From positions 46,616 through 110,615 of the forward strand of contig JABSRB010000017.1 in assembly GCA_013215375.1 (NCBI GenBank): DNA of 64,000 nucleotides, given 5' to 3'. Origin of the DNA: Oceanospirillaceae bacterium. GTDB lineage: Bacteria > Pseudomonadota > Gammaproteobacteria > Pseudomonadales > Balneatricaceae. Under the pieces are notes generated by a model. The model saw only the letters and a list, made by a program, of their open reading frames with translations, made no database searches and was not told the DNA's origin. Positions 42,597 to 51,319 of the stretch are shown here, piece by piece (the first letter of the stretch is position 1; the number at the start of each line of letters is the position of its first letter). Made by a program: the position numbers and the translations under genes.

Positions 42597-44107
42597 TGGT
42601 GGTTAGCCCGCAATTGCGCTTTTTGTACTTTACCCATCACATTGCGTGGTAATTCATCAATAAATACAATGGACTTGGGTTGTTTGAATTTTGCCAGACG
42701 CCCCTGCAGTGACTCCAATATAACATCACCACTTAGCTCGCAGTTAGCCTCTGCTACCACAACTGCGAGTACCGCCTCTCCAAAATCGGCGTGGGGCACA
42801 CCAATCACTGCCGATTCTTTCACCCCTTCGATTTGATCAATTTCAGTTTCTATTTCCTTGGGGTAAATGTTGAAGCCACCAGATATTATTAAGTCTTTAG
42901 AGCGACCGACAATGGTGATGCGACCAGTACTGTCCATGGTTGATAGATCTCCGGTGATAAAATAACCGTCGTCGGTAAATTCCTCTGCGCTCTTTTCTGG
43001 CATCTTCCAGTAACCGGAAAACACATTGGGTCCTTTTACCTCTAATACGCCGGTTTCGTTGTCCGCCAGAATATTACCTTCACTATCGGCCACTCTGGCA
43101 CTGACCCCTGGTAAGGCAAAACCTACTGAACCGGCAATACGTTTGCCATCGTAGGGATTGGAAGTAATCATGCCGCACTCGGTCATGCCGTAACGTTCTA
43201 AAATTTTATGCCCAGTACGAGCTACAAACTGATCGTGTGTCTCTGCCAATAACGGTGCGGATCCCGCTATAAACAGACGCATGTTTTTGCACAGCTGTGC
43301 ATTAAAGCTGAGGTTATCCAATAGTCGTGTATAAAAAGTGGGCACACCCATCATCACGGTACTGTGAGGTAAGTGTTGTATTAGGGAATCCACGCTGAAT
43401 TTCTGGATGAAATTCACTGTGGATCGACCGAACATGGCGCAGTGCAAAGCGACAAATAAGCCATGCACATGAAAGATAGGCAGTGCGTGCAGCAGTACAT
43501 CCGTACCATCTTGCCACTGCCAGTAATCGTGTAATGTCTGTGCATTAGAGCGCAAATTACCGTGACTAAGCATTGCTCCTTTTGATCGCCCAGTGGTGCC
43601 AGATGTATAGAGGATAGAGGCTAAATCGTCGTTGCTGCGATGTGCTACATCAGGATTATCAGGAAGTAGTTCTATGCCCTTTAGTAAATTTCCCTGTCCA
43701 CTATCACCAAGGCTCTTGGTGAAAGGCACCTGCAAGTCGGTAGCCAGCGAGCCTAGTTCCAAATAGCTAGCAGGTTCACAGACAAACAATTTAGGTGCGG
43801 CATCTTGTAAAAAATATTTCACTTCATTGGGGGTGTAAGCGGTGTTGAGTGGGATGTAAATCGCACCTGCACGTAGGCAAGCGAGGTAAAGTAATACTGC
43901 CTCATTAGATTTCTGGATTTGCACTACCACTCTATCACCAGGGGATACGCCAAGCGCGAGTAAGCGAGAGTGTATTTTTCCGGTGAGATGCTCTAGTTGA
44001 GAATACAACAACGGCGTGCGCCCTGGGCTATTTAAGAACACTTGCTCAGACGAAACTGTTTGAGCTGGGTTTACTAAACTTAAATAGAGATTTTCATTGA
44101 GTGACAT
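42593..44107 (-). CDS. matB: Malonyl-CoA synthetase
   Basis: A 504-residue acyl-adenylate-forming enzyme that activates malonate to malonyl-CoA with ATP. Motifs are ILYTSGTTGRSKGAMLSHGN (AMP binding), LERYGMTECGM, GYFITGDLS, GRSKDLIISGGFNIYP and the C-terminal lysine in RNVMGKVQK. Sequence and neighbours (malonyl-CoA decarboxylase and TRAP genes) identify it as MatB rather than a general acyl-CoA ligase. AAGGA precedes the ATG. Copy D of the palindromic repeat separates it from matA. Confidence 0.94.
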   Translation of the reverse strand: MSLNENLYLSLVNPAQTVSSEQVFLNSPGRTPLLYSQLEHLTGKIHSRLLALGVSPGDRVVVQIQKSNEAVLLYLACLRAGAIYIPLNTAYTPNEVKYFLQDAAPKLFVCEPASYLELGSLATDLQVPFTKSLGDSGQGNLLKGIELLPDNPDVAHRSNDDLASILYTSGTTGRSKGAMLSHGNLRSNAQTLHDYWQWQDGTDVLLHALPIFHVHGLFVALHCAMFGRSTVNFIQKFSVDSLIQHLPHSTVMMGVPTFYTRLLDNLSFNAQLCKNMRLFIAGSAPLLAETHDQFVARTGHKILERYGMTECGMITSNPYDGKRIAGSVGFALPGVSARVADSEGNILADNETGVLEVKGPNVFSGYWKMPEKSAEEFTDDGYFITGDLSTMDSTGRITIVGRSKDLIISGGFNIYPKEIETEIDQIEGVKESAVIGVPHADFGEAVLAVVVAEANCELSGDVILESLQGRLAKFKQPKSIVFIDELPRNVMGKVQKAQLRANHQ

Positions 44108-44151
44108 TGTTTAGTCCTTGGTAAATAACGTTGATTCAGACAATTTTGGTT

Positions 44152-44251
44152 GGGAGTCTGACCGAGAGCAGACTGATCTACTGCGGACTCGTCTATTTAC
44201 CTAAAATAGCCAAATCCTCGCGAAGATCGCTATACGCGGTCAAACTCCTAG
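44152..44251. repeat. Palindromic intergenic repeat, copy D (short form)
   Basis: About 100 bases. On the minus strand it starts CTAGGAGTTTGACCG and ends CTCTCGGTCAGACTCCC, aligning with copy C. The first bases encode the last residues and the TGA stop of the malonyl-CoA decarboxylase gene. Confidence 0.8.
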
Positions 44252-45595
44252 TTGTTTATATTGACGTTGTAGATCCTTGGAAAGAGGTATTTCTCCGTTG
44301 TATGCATAAGCTTCATGATTGCTGACCACCGTATCATTTTCATACAGATAGTTGACCATAGCACCCCAAGATTCAGCATTGCCGCGCTGGGAAGTATTGG
44401 CGTCAATATTAATACGGTGTAAGCACGCACCGTTAGAGAGGTGGAAGTTCGCCACTGGGTCGAGCGCTTTGTCTTGGCGTTTAAGCACCGTTAAATAAAA
44501 CAGACAAAGTTTGAGTTTTAGCTCTGGGTTAGTCTCAATCTGTTTTTCGATAATAGTCATATCCAACGGCGTATCTTTCTCTATCTCCAAGATCGCGCGT
44601 AGCTGGGATTGCACCAGTGCGATGGACACCAAACTGTGCTTAGAACCTTCCGTTTCTAGATAGCTGTGGATGGTTTTACGCATTTTAGGAATAGGCGAAA
44701 GTGTCGAGAAAGTATCGATTTGTTGGAATTCATCTTTTAACTCTTCGGCTACTTGTTTGATCAGAAAATTACCAAAGCTGACCCCGCGCAAGCCGGTGAG
44801 TGCATTGTTGATTGAGTAAAAAATCGCGGTGTTAGGCTGCGCATTACTGATTTCACTCAGTGGGTCGACGAGGGCACCGATGGCGTCACTAATGTGGGTA
44901 GTCAACGCCACTTCTACAAAAATCAGTGGCACATCCGGCAGTGCTGGGTGAAAAAAGCCATAACAGCGCCGATCTTTATCATTAAGCCTTCTTCGTAAAT
45001 CTTCCCAGCCCTGCATAGGGTGGACCGCCTCGTATTCAATCAGCTTTTCCAGTACAGAGGCTGAGGATTGCCAGCTGATACGTTCAAGCTGTAGAAATCC
45101 GCGATTGAACCAAGACCCAAGTAAGTGCTGAAAATCTTCATCGACATTGCGCAGCTGAGGGTGTTCGCTCAACAGCTTAAGAAGTGTTGAACGCATGGCA
45201 ACTAAAATAGCGGTACCGCTTGGTGCCATGTTAAGACGACGAAATAATTCTTGGCGGGGCGCTTCTGTTAAACTAATTAATGTGGCTAAACTCTGCTTAT
45301 CACCATCGCAATAATCAGCCGCAGCGGTTGCTATTGCCTGATGGTCTAGGTCAAATTCATTACTTAATAAATTCAAAAATGCCAGTTTTTGCGATGCACC
45401 TTTCAATTGCCAGCGGCGTAGTATTTCACGTGCTAGTGCGATGTTGGTCGCCTCTCCCTTGCCTTTTAATAAACGCAGGCAGAGCTTTGCATCGGTGAAA
45501 TCGTTATCTTCAGCGCCATCTTTGATGCCAATTAGCTCGCGGCCGTGATCCGCTACTGAATTTAATAATCCCTCTAGCCATCCAATCCCAATCAT
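44240..45595 (-). CDS. matA: Malonyl-CoA decarboxylase
   Basis: A 451-residue enzyme that converts malonyl-CoA to acetyl-CoA and CO2. The N-terminal helical domain is followed by a GNAT-like catalytic domain with the conserved HPMQGWEDLRRRL, GVSFGNFLIKQV and FHLSNGACLHRIN, the last with the catalytic His. GGAG lies about 6 bases before the ATG. The C-terminal residues LGV and the stop codon are provided by repeat copy D, so the original end may have been altered. It works with MatB to feed malonate into the acetyl-CoA pool. Confidence 0.94.
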   Translation of the reverse strand: MIGIGWLEGLLNSVADHGRELIGIKDGAEDNDFTDAKLCLRLLKGKGEATNIALAREILRRWQLKGASQKLAFLNLLSNEFDLDHQAIATAAADYCDGDKQSLATLISLTEAPRQELFRRLNMAPSGTAILVAMRSTLLKLLSEHPQLRNVDEDFQHLLGSWFNRGFLQLERISWQSSASVLEKLIEYEAVHPMQGWEDLRRRLNDKDRRCYGFFHPALPDVPLIFVEVALTTHISDAIGALVDPLSEISNAQPNTAIFYSINNALTGLRGVSFGNFLIKQVAEELKDEFQQIDTFSTLSPIPKMRKTIHSYLETEGSKHSLVSIALVQSQLRAILEIEKDTPLDMTIIEKQIETNPELKLKLCLFYLTVLKRQDKALDPVANFHLSNGACLHRINIDANTSQRGNAESWGAMVNYLYENDTVVSNHEAYAYNGEIPLSKDLQRQYKQLGV

Positions 45596-45662
45596 TTGCC
45601 GCTCCTATTTACTTTTTTAATCGTTGTGCACAGGTCTGATTCGCACCGAGCAGGCGCTTTAT

Positions 45663-46976
45663 TTATACCGGGCCCATTAATACTTCGGGGAGCCAGAGTG
45701 CAATTTGCGGAAAAATAATTAATAACGCAATAGCGATTAACATGCAAATCATAAAGGGGAAAGCACCTTGTAGTACTGTTTTTAATTCTACATCTGGCAC
45801 TATGCCTTTAATAACATAGAGATTGAGCCCAACTGGGGGGGTAATCAAGCCGATTTCCATATTGAGCGTTAACATCACGCCAAACCAGATAGGGTCAAAC
45901 CCGGCGTTTAAAATGATCGGTACTAAAGTGGGTGAAGTCATCAAAATGACTGCGACTGGCGGTAGAAAAAAGCCGGAAACAAGTAGGAATACGTTGATGT
46001 AAAGCATCAATACCCAAGGGCTGAGATCTTGTGCCGCAATATACTCGGCGATGCCTTGGGTAATATACAAGCTCGACATCATATAGCTAAATAAGCCCGC
46101 CATGCCGATGATCATCATTAACATCACTGACTCGCGGGTTGCCGAGCTGAAAATGTCCCATAGTTTGGCTGGCTGCCATACTTTGTAGATGATCATTACC
46201 AGTAAAATACAAATCAGCGCGCCGACCCCTGATGCCTCAGAAGGGGTGGCGACGCCACCGTATAAAGCACCTAAAACCAGTATGATGATTGCTAAAAATG
46301 GCAGTACTTTGGGGAGAATTTCGATTTTCTGTTTGAAGGTGAAGTGCTTGCCTGGTTGGTTAAAGTCTAGGCCACTGGCTTTCGCTTTGTAGATCGACCA
46401 GGCGATAAATAGCGTTACCAACATCAACCCTGGCATGACGCCTGCTGCAAACAGCCGCCCGATGGAGGTCTCTGTGGCAATACCATAGACGATCATGGTA
46501 ATAGAGGGGGGGATTAATATACCCAAGGTCCCGCCGGCGGCAATGGCACCGGTTGCTAATGAGGCTGGATAACCGCGTTTGCGCATCTCTGGGATGCCCA
46601 TTTTCCCGATGGCGGCACAAGTGGCGGGAGAGGAGCCGGTCAGCGCGGCAAATAAACCACAGGCGCCGATGTTGGAAATCAGTAATCCGCCGGGTACTTT
46701 GTACAACCAGCGATCTAATGCCTCGTACAAATCGGAGCCTGCTCTGGAGGAGGCGATGGCAGAACCCATCACCAAAAACATCGGTATTGAGAGCAGTGCA
46801 AATTCATCGAGGGAGGCAAACAAGGTTTCGGCTACAACATCCAGTGAGCCGATGCCGTCTTCCAAAATTAAAAAAATAACAGCAGTCATGCCCAGTGCAA
46901 ACGCAACTGGCATGCCTGAGAAAAGTAATAAAATAAGGACCAGTGCAGCCAGGGCACCTAAAATCATTGGACTCAT
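45663..46976 (-). CDS. matM: Malonate TRAP transporter large permease (DctM/MatM)
   Basis: A 437-residue membrane protein with about 12 helices and DctM motifs (GSSPATCAAIGKMGIPEM, GTLGILIPPSITMIVYG, and GLITPPVGLNLYV near the end). It overlaps the small permease by four bases. The position between malonyl-CoA decarboxylase and the other TRAP genes supports malonate as substrate, as in rhizobial matPQMAB clusters. Confidence 0.92.
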   Translation of the reverse strand: MSPMILGALAALVLILLLFSGMPVAFALGMTAVIFLILEDGIGSLDVVAETLFASLDEFALLSIPMFLVMGSAIASSRAGSDLYEALDRWLYKVPGGLLISNIGACGLFAALTGSSPATCAAIGKMGIPEMRKRGYPASLATGAIAAGGTLGILIPPSITMIVYGIATETSIGRLFAAGVMPGLMLVTLFIAWSIYKAKASGLDFNQPGKHFTFKQKIEILPKVLPFLAIIILVLGALYGGVATPSEASGVGALICILLVMIIYKVWQPAKLWDIFSSATRESVMLMMIIGMAGLFSYMMSSLYITQGIAEYIAAQDLSPWVLMLYINVFLLVSGFFLPPVAVILMTSPTLVPIILNAGFDPIWFGVMLTLNMEIGLITPPVGLNLYVIKGIVPDVELKTVLQGAFPFMICMLIAIALLIIFPQIALWLPEVLMGPV

Positions 46977-47515
46977 AATACCTGCTCCACAATTTCTTGA
47001 TTAGGCTTGGTGTCGGTGATACCAAAGGGCGGTGTCCTGCCGGTAACTAGGCAGATTAGCTCGACCAGATATTGTAAACTGATGGCAAAAAATCCTATTG
47101 GCATTGCTAGATAGGCCTTCCATAATTTTGGGCCCCACATAGTATCTGATGACCACCCGGCATCCCAAGCCTCGTACCAAAACTCGATACTGTAAAAACT
47201 TAGAATAAAACATAGAAGCGCTGAGCTACTGTAGGCAAAGATACAGAGTACGAACCGGCTGCGCGCTTTGAGCATTAGCGGTAATAGTTCTACATTGACG
47301 TGACCCCGGGTTAGCAGTACCCAAGGGGCGCCAAGAAAGGTAGAAGCCAGTAAAATGTAAGTGACAAACTCGGTCTGCCAAGAAGTCGGCGCATTTAACA
47401 CAAAGCGAGTAAACACCATGTGGCAGACTACTAGAACTCCCAGCATCAGAAAAAAAGCGGCGATATAGCCTAATAGTTTAGAAAAAATTTCGACTAGGCG
47501 AATAAACAAATTCAT
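46973..47515 (-). CDS. matQ: Malonate TRAP transporter small permease (DctQ/MatQ)
   Basis: A 180-residue membrane protein with four helices. Features include NAPTSWQTEFVTYILLASTF and RGHVNVELLPLML, typical of DctQ. It overlaps matM in an ATGA and lies 81 bases after the receptor gene, a gap that contains a perfect hairpin. Confidence 0.9.
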   Translation of the reverse strand: MNLFIRLVEIFSKLLGYIAAFFLMLGVLVVCHMVFTRFVLNAPTSWQTEFVTYILLASTFLGAPWVLLTRGHVNVELLPLMLKARSRFVLCIFAYSSSALLCFILSFYSIEFWYEAWDAGWSSDTMWGPKLWKAYLAMPIGFFAISLQYLVELICLVTGRTPPFGITDTKPNQEIVEQVL

Positions 47516-47564
47516 AGAGGAAGAACCTAGATAAGAGAGAGTGACCAGCTAAAAGCAAGAAATG

Positions 47565-47586
47565 AGGGAAGTGAAGGTACTTCCCT
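47565..47586 (-). other. Stem-loop after matP
   Basis: AGGGAAGT-GAAGGT-ACTTCCCT, a perfect 8-bp stem 10 bases beyond the matP stop and before matQ. No strong T-run follows. Confidence 0.65.
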
Positions 47587-47596
47587 TGTGGTTAAT

Positions 47597-48601
47597 TTAC
47601 TCGACAGATAACGCGAGATCCAACAACTCCTTACCGCCTTTTACGTTATCGATAAAGTCTTGGTAACTGGATTTGTTGGCGATATCACGCCACATAGTAG
47701 CTTGTGCCGCTGACATTTCCACGACTTTTACACCCGCTTTTATGTAGGCATCTACCAGTTTTTGATCCGCTTCTTTGGAGGCGGAAGTCGCAAATTTTTC
47801 AGCCATACCCGCGGCTTTCAGTAGTTCGCTTTGCTGTGTTTTATCCAATTTGGCAAAGCTTTTCTTCGACATTAAAATCGGCTCATACATTACCCATAAC
47901 GCATTGGCACCTGGTGCCGTAAGGCATTTTACTTGCTCGTATATACGGTAGGATACCAGCGAGGAGGACGAGGTATTGGCGCCATCCAATACACCGGTTT
48001 GCAGCCCCGAATAAATTTCTGAGGAGGGCATTGAGGTAATCGTTGCTCCCGCAGCCCCGAGCATTTGGTTAAAAGCTTTACCCGCGGCGCGAAATTTCAT
48101 GCCTTTGACATCTTTTGGTTCGAGGATGCACTCGCCCTTGGAAACAAAACCACCCGCTAGCCAAGTATCTGCCAACACCATGACGCCAGCGCTGTCGATG
48201 ATCTTTTTGATACGTTGCATAAACTCTGATTGATTTAGGCGCAGTGCGTGGTCATGATTTTTCACTAGGCCTGGCATCAAGGTTAAGTTGAATTCTGGAT
48301 GCCGACCACCGGCGTAAGAGAGTGGGAAGGCGGTGATGTCCAGTTTCCCTTTGGTCATCGCGCCCCATTGCTCTTTAGGTTTGAATAGGGACTTACCTGG
48401 ATAGACGCGAACTTTGACGCCGCTTGCAGATTCTTCCATATGGCGGGCAATCATCTGCACCATTTCGTCGCGGATGTCTCCCTTGCCACCGGGCCACTGG
48501 TGAGAGGCTCGTAACTTGATATCAGCCGCTGAACTAATGGCACTGATCGAAAGTGCCACCGTTGTCGCTGTGATTAACACAAGTGTTTTTAGTGATTTCA
48601 T
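47597..48601 (-). CDS. matP: Malonate TRAP transporter binding protein (DctP/MatP)
   Basis: A 334-residue periplasmic receptor. The signal peptide (MKSLKTLVLITATTVALSIS) is cleaved near SSAAD. DctP features include RVYPGKSLFKPKEQWGAM, KGMKFRAAGKAFNQMLGAAG with the ligand arginine, and LQTGVLDGANTSSSSL. GGAGAT lies just before the ATG. It is the first transporter gene of the operon; the GntR regulator is 133 bases upstream on the same strand. Malonate as ligand is inferred from the operon. Confidence 0.92.
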   Translation of the reverse strand: MKSLKTLVLITATTVALSISAISSAADIKLRASHQWPGGKGDIRDEMVQMIARHMEESASGVKVRVYPGKSLFKPKEQWGAMTKGKLDITAFPLSYAGGRHPEFNLTLMPGLVKNHDHALRLNQSEFMQRIKKIIDSAGVMVLADTWLAGGFVSKGECILEPKDVKGMKFRAAGKAFNQMLGAAGATITSMPSSEIYSGLQTGVLDGANTSSSSLVSYRIYEQVKCLTAPGANALWVMYEPILMSKKSFAKLDKTQQSELLKAAGMAEKFATSASKEADQKLVDAYIKAGVKVVEMSAAQATMWRDIANKSSYQDFIDNVKGGKELLDLALSVE

Positions 48602-48734
48602 CGGTATCTCCTTATTTAGCTTTTGTTTTTATTTTTCATGCAACCCGCAGTGTGCGGTTTAGGGGCTGTCACCAAATAACCAGTAGAAACAACCCTGTGT
48701 ACATTCTTTGCAGCGCTAGGTCTTGCTAAAAGCG

Positions 48735-49391
48735 TTAATGATCCTCTTCTGTGGTTAATGTATTACTGAGTACTTGCTGCTGTTTTATTAAATGTCGGTA
48801 CATAGTCTGGTGTGCAGCCTCTGGATCTTTATCGCGCAATGCCTGCATTAAATCGCGATGCTCTTGTAGGGATTCCATTAACCGTCCCGGTGCACTTAGT
48901 TGTCTGTGACGTGCGAGCAATAACACGTTGCGTAAATCTGCAGAGATACGGTTCAGCCAGCGGTTCCCGGATAATTCCTGAATAGCGGTGTGAATTTTTT
49001 TGTTCACTTTGTAATAGTTATCAACATCTCCTGAGGCGGCGGCCTCCTCAAGGCGCAAGTGATATTTTTCTAATTTTTTCATATCCACCGCTTTAATATT
49101 AGCGACTGCGAGTTGTGCACACATCCCTTCAAGTGTTGCCATTACCGGAAACAGATCTAACAGGTCTGCGGTGTTTATGGCATTTACTCTACAGCCACGA
49201 CGCGGCACTAATTCTATTAGCTCTTCACGCTGTAATATTTTCAGTGCCTCGCGAAGTGGTGTGCGACTGACCCCGAGCTTTTCACAGAGCGCAATTTCAT
49301 CAATCCAATCACCCGGGCGCAGTTCTCTTTTGTAAATTAGCTCTCGTAGTAAGTCGGATACATCTAAATATAAAGGACGTTGTTTAAGCAT
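48735..49391 (-). CDS. matR: GntR-family regulator of malonate use (MatR-like)
   Basis: A 218-residue FadR/FCD-type regulator: winged helix (LCEKLGVSRTPLREALKILQ, wing PRRGCR) and an FCD ligand domain. It heads the minus-strand malonate operon, as MatR does in rhizobia. A near-perfect 21-base palindrome lies about 60 bases upstream of its start and is the best operator candidate. Malonate or malonyl-CoA is the expected effector. Confidence 0.88.
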   Translation of the reverse strand: MLKQRPLYLDVSDLLRELIYKRELRPGDWIDEIALCEKLGVSRTPLREALKILQREELIELVPRRGCRVNAINTADLLDLFPVMATLEGMCAQLAVANIKAVDMKKLEKYHLRLEEAAASGDVDNYYKVNKKIHTAIQELSGNRWLNRISADLRNVLLLARHRQLSAPGRLMESLQEHRDLMQALRDKDPEAAHQTMYRHLIKQQQVLSNTLTTEEDH

Positions 49392-49711
49392 ATTCTCATC
49401 TGTATTGGTTGAAAAACAAGCTGGTCAAAAATCGACCTAATTATCGTAATGCATAATTATGAATTATACAAATAAATATTTTATTGTTATAAATCAAATA
49501 TATAAAAGTTAATTATTGAAAATATTTTATATTTTAATCGAGTTCCTTGCTGGTGCATATTGAACTTTGCAACTAAATTAAGCTCAGCTTTGAAATGTTC
49601 GCGTTGTATTTTTAACTAGATTTATAAGACATACGCTTATTCTAAGGCCGACAATATCTGTTCGTAATTCAGTCAGGTAAAGTAGTTTGAAGTAAATTTA
49701 AAGGAGCTTTC
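49392..49711. other. AT-rich divergent region upstream of matR and the decayed gene
   Basis: A 320-base stretch of very high AT content. It contains the palindrome at 49450 and an AAAGGAG ribosome site (about 49700-49706) for the decayed gene on the plus strand. No reading frame is convincing. Confidence 0.5.
49450..49470. promoter_or_regulatory. Candidate MatR operator (21-bp palindrome)
   Basis: TGCATAATT-ATG-AATTATACA: nine-base arms with one mismatch around ATG, 59 bases upstream of the matR start. Confidence 0.55.
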
Positions 49712-50467
49712 TTGGGACGTGTTTTCTGGATGTTGTAGCTGATTTTTGTCGTTGAGAAAAATGCTGCTGCGGATGTATTGGCGACTTATGAAATTCCGGG
49801 GTTGGTGGTGAAAAATACAGTGGGCAAGCCGGGCTTTCATGGCGCTTTTTATCAGTTGGCACAAAATTTGATAAAGATATCAGATCTAACGCTATTGATT
49901 GAGGTTTATCCTCCGTTGAGAGCGCTGTCATTATTTCGTAAAAATCAGTACTGGGGTTGTTTTCAGCTACGCAAGCGATGTTACAAGACAGTGATTGTAG
50001 CGTGTGCCAAACGGTAGTCTATGCGCAAAAAAGGGATTTTATTTTTTATAAGTTGGGTAAGTTGGCCAGCGAGTTAGTGGATTTACAAGGCGCTAAAGTT
50101 GGCATAACGAGAGGATACCCGTTCAGTAAACATATCCTAGAAAGTGTGGAATATATGATTTTGTATGCCTTATCCGATCAAAGAACCTGAAAAATTCACG
50201 TCGTGGCAAGATTGATTTCTTTTTGGTGGAAGAGCTCAGAGGTCTTGAGGCGTTAAAGGAGTTAGGTGGCAGCGACATAAGTTATGACAATACCTCTCAA
50301 ATCGATGTGCAAGATGGTTTTTTTGCCTTTACCGACGAGCCAAAAGGACGCCGTGCCTGAAAATTGATTAATCATGGCTCATAGCATCTTATTGATACCG
50401 GGGATGGGATTATTTCGCCTTGGTGAAAAAAATTAGTGACAGCCATTTAGGCTTGACCGACCAGTGA
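49712..50467 (+). pseudogene. Decayed periplasmic solute-binding protein (SBP_bac_3-like)
   Basis: A once-continuous protein can be read by changing frame. A TTG at 49712 follows a good AAAGGAG, but an in-frame TAG comes at 49736. Then come VEKNAAADVLATYEIPGLVV (to about 49950), a shift to FSATQAMLQDSDCSVCQTVV... ending near 50180, a shift to RRGKIDFFLVEELRGLEALK... to about 50358, and a last shift to a tail RGWDYFALVKKISD ending at 50467. That makes one nonsense change and at least three frameshifts. The layout resembles small periplasmic amino-acid-type receptors. It lies next to an intact two-component system. Confidence 0.75.
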
Positions 50468-50492
50468 TTATTGTCGTCAGTGCGTTAATCTA

Positions 50493-50560
50493 AATAGAGA
50501 TGAATTAGGCGTTGTATAAATCAGCGAGGACTAACTCCCCGCTCGGGGCTGTTGATTAGC
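50493..50560. repeat. Short intergenic repeat, family 2, copy 2
   Basis: Starts with the same 19 bases as the copy at 24467 (AATAGAGATGAATTAGGCG) and ends in a CCCCG-CTCGGGG-type hairpin. It fills the gap before the response regulator's stop and could terminate transcription from either side. Confidence 0.55.
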
Positions 50561-51259
50561 TTAAACCTTTAAATAAGAGCGTTCAGGTCTACCGACAGAT
50601 CCATAACTGACATCGGCTATCAGCTCTGAGTTGCTCACTAAAAATTCTAGATAACGTCGTGCCGTAGTGCGGCTGCTGCCGACAAGTTCGCCCATTTGCT
50701 CTGCGGTGTGTCCAGAGTTTGATTTGGAAAATATACTGCGAATTTTCTCTAGTGTCAGGGGATCTATACCTTTGGGTAAACCGGTATTGCTTATGATGGC
50801 GGGCTGGTTGCCTCTTGGCAGCAGTTGGTCGACGGTTGATTGATCTAAACCTGTGTGCGGTAGGGCTTCTAATTTTTGCAGTTTGTGACAGTGATCACGG
50901 TAATTGTGTAAAGCGCTTTGCAATCTGTCGAATACTAATGGTTTTAAAATGTAGTCAAAAACCCCGCTGTGCAAAGCTTCTGTCAGGCTAGATACATCTT
51001 TGGCCGCCGTAATTAAAATGACATCGGTGGCGCTTTGGCTACTACGGATTTCGCGTAATAATTCTAGGCCATTACCCTCGGGGAAATGAATGTCTAATAG
51101 CAGTAAATTAGGCTCTAAAACCTCTATGATATCTTTGGCGTCGAGGGTGGAATGGGCGATGCCCAATACTTCAAAGCCATCGATGCGCTCGATAAATCGG
51201 CGCTGGATCTCGGCAATTTTTTTATCGTCTTCTGCAATGACGATACTGATCGGAGACAT
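50561..51259 (-). CDS. CitB/DcuR-type response regulator
   Basis: A 232-residue two-component regulator. The receiver domain has the acidic pocket IAEDD, the phosphorylated Asp in LLLLDIHFPEGNG, and the switch Lys in YILKPL. The C-terminal helix-turn-helix (HTAEQMGELVGSSRTTARRY) is of the CitB/DcuR class. The start at 51259 has AGGAA upstream and gives a typical N-terminus (MSPISIVIAEDD). It is downstream of its partner kinase in one operon. Its targets are probably transport or breakdown genes for a di- or tricarboxylate. Confidence 0.92.
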   Translation of the reverse strand: MSPISIVIAEDDKKIAEIQRRFIERIDGFEVLGIAHSTLDAKDIIEVLEPNLLLLDIHFPEGNGLELLREIRSSQSATDVILITAAKDVSSLTEALHSGVFDYILKPLVFDRLQSALHNYRDHCHKLQKLEALPHTGLDQSTVDQLLPRGNQPAIISNTGLPKGIDPLTLEKIRSIFSKSNSGHTAEQMGELVGSSRTTARRYLEFLVSNSELIADVSYGSVGRPERSYLKV

Positions 51260-51319
51260 GCATTTATTCCTGAGAAAAGAGTATTTATAATTGTTATAGT
51301 TTTTAGTGCAAGGCAAAAA

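Noticed and set aside
46579..47004. Plus-strand frame of 141 codons opposite the TRAP permease genes
   Set aside because: It is the complement of matM and matQ, which have clear family motifs; the plus-strand product has low-complexity composition and no family features.
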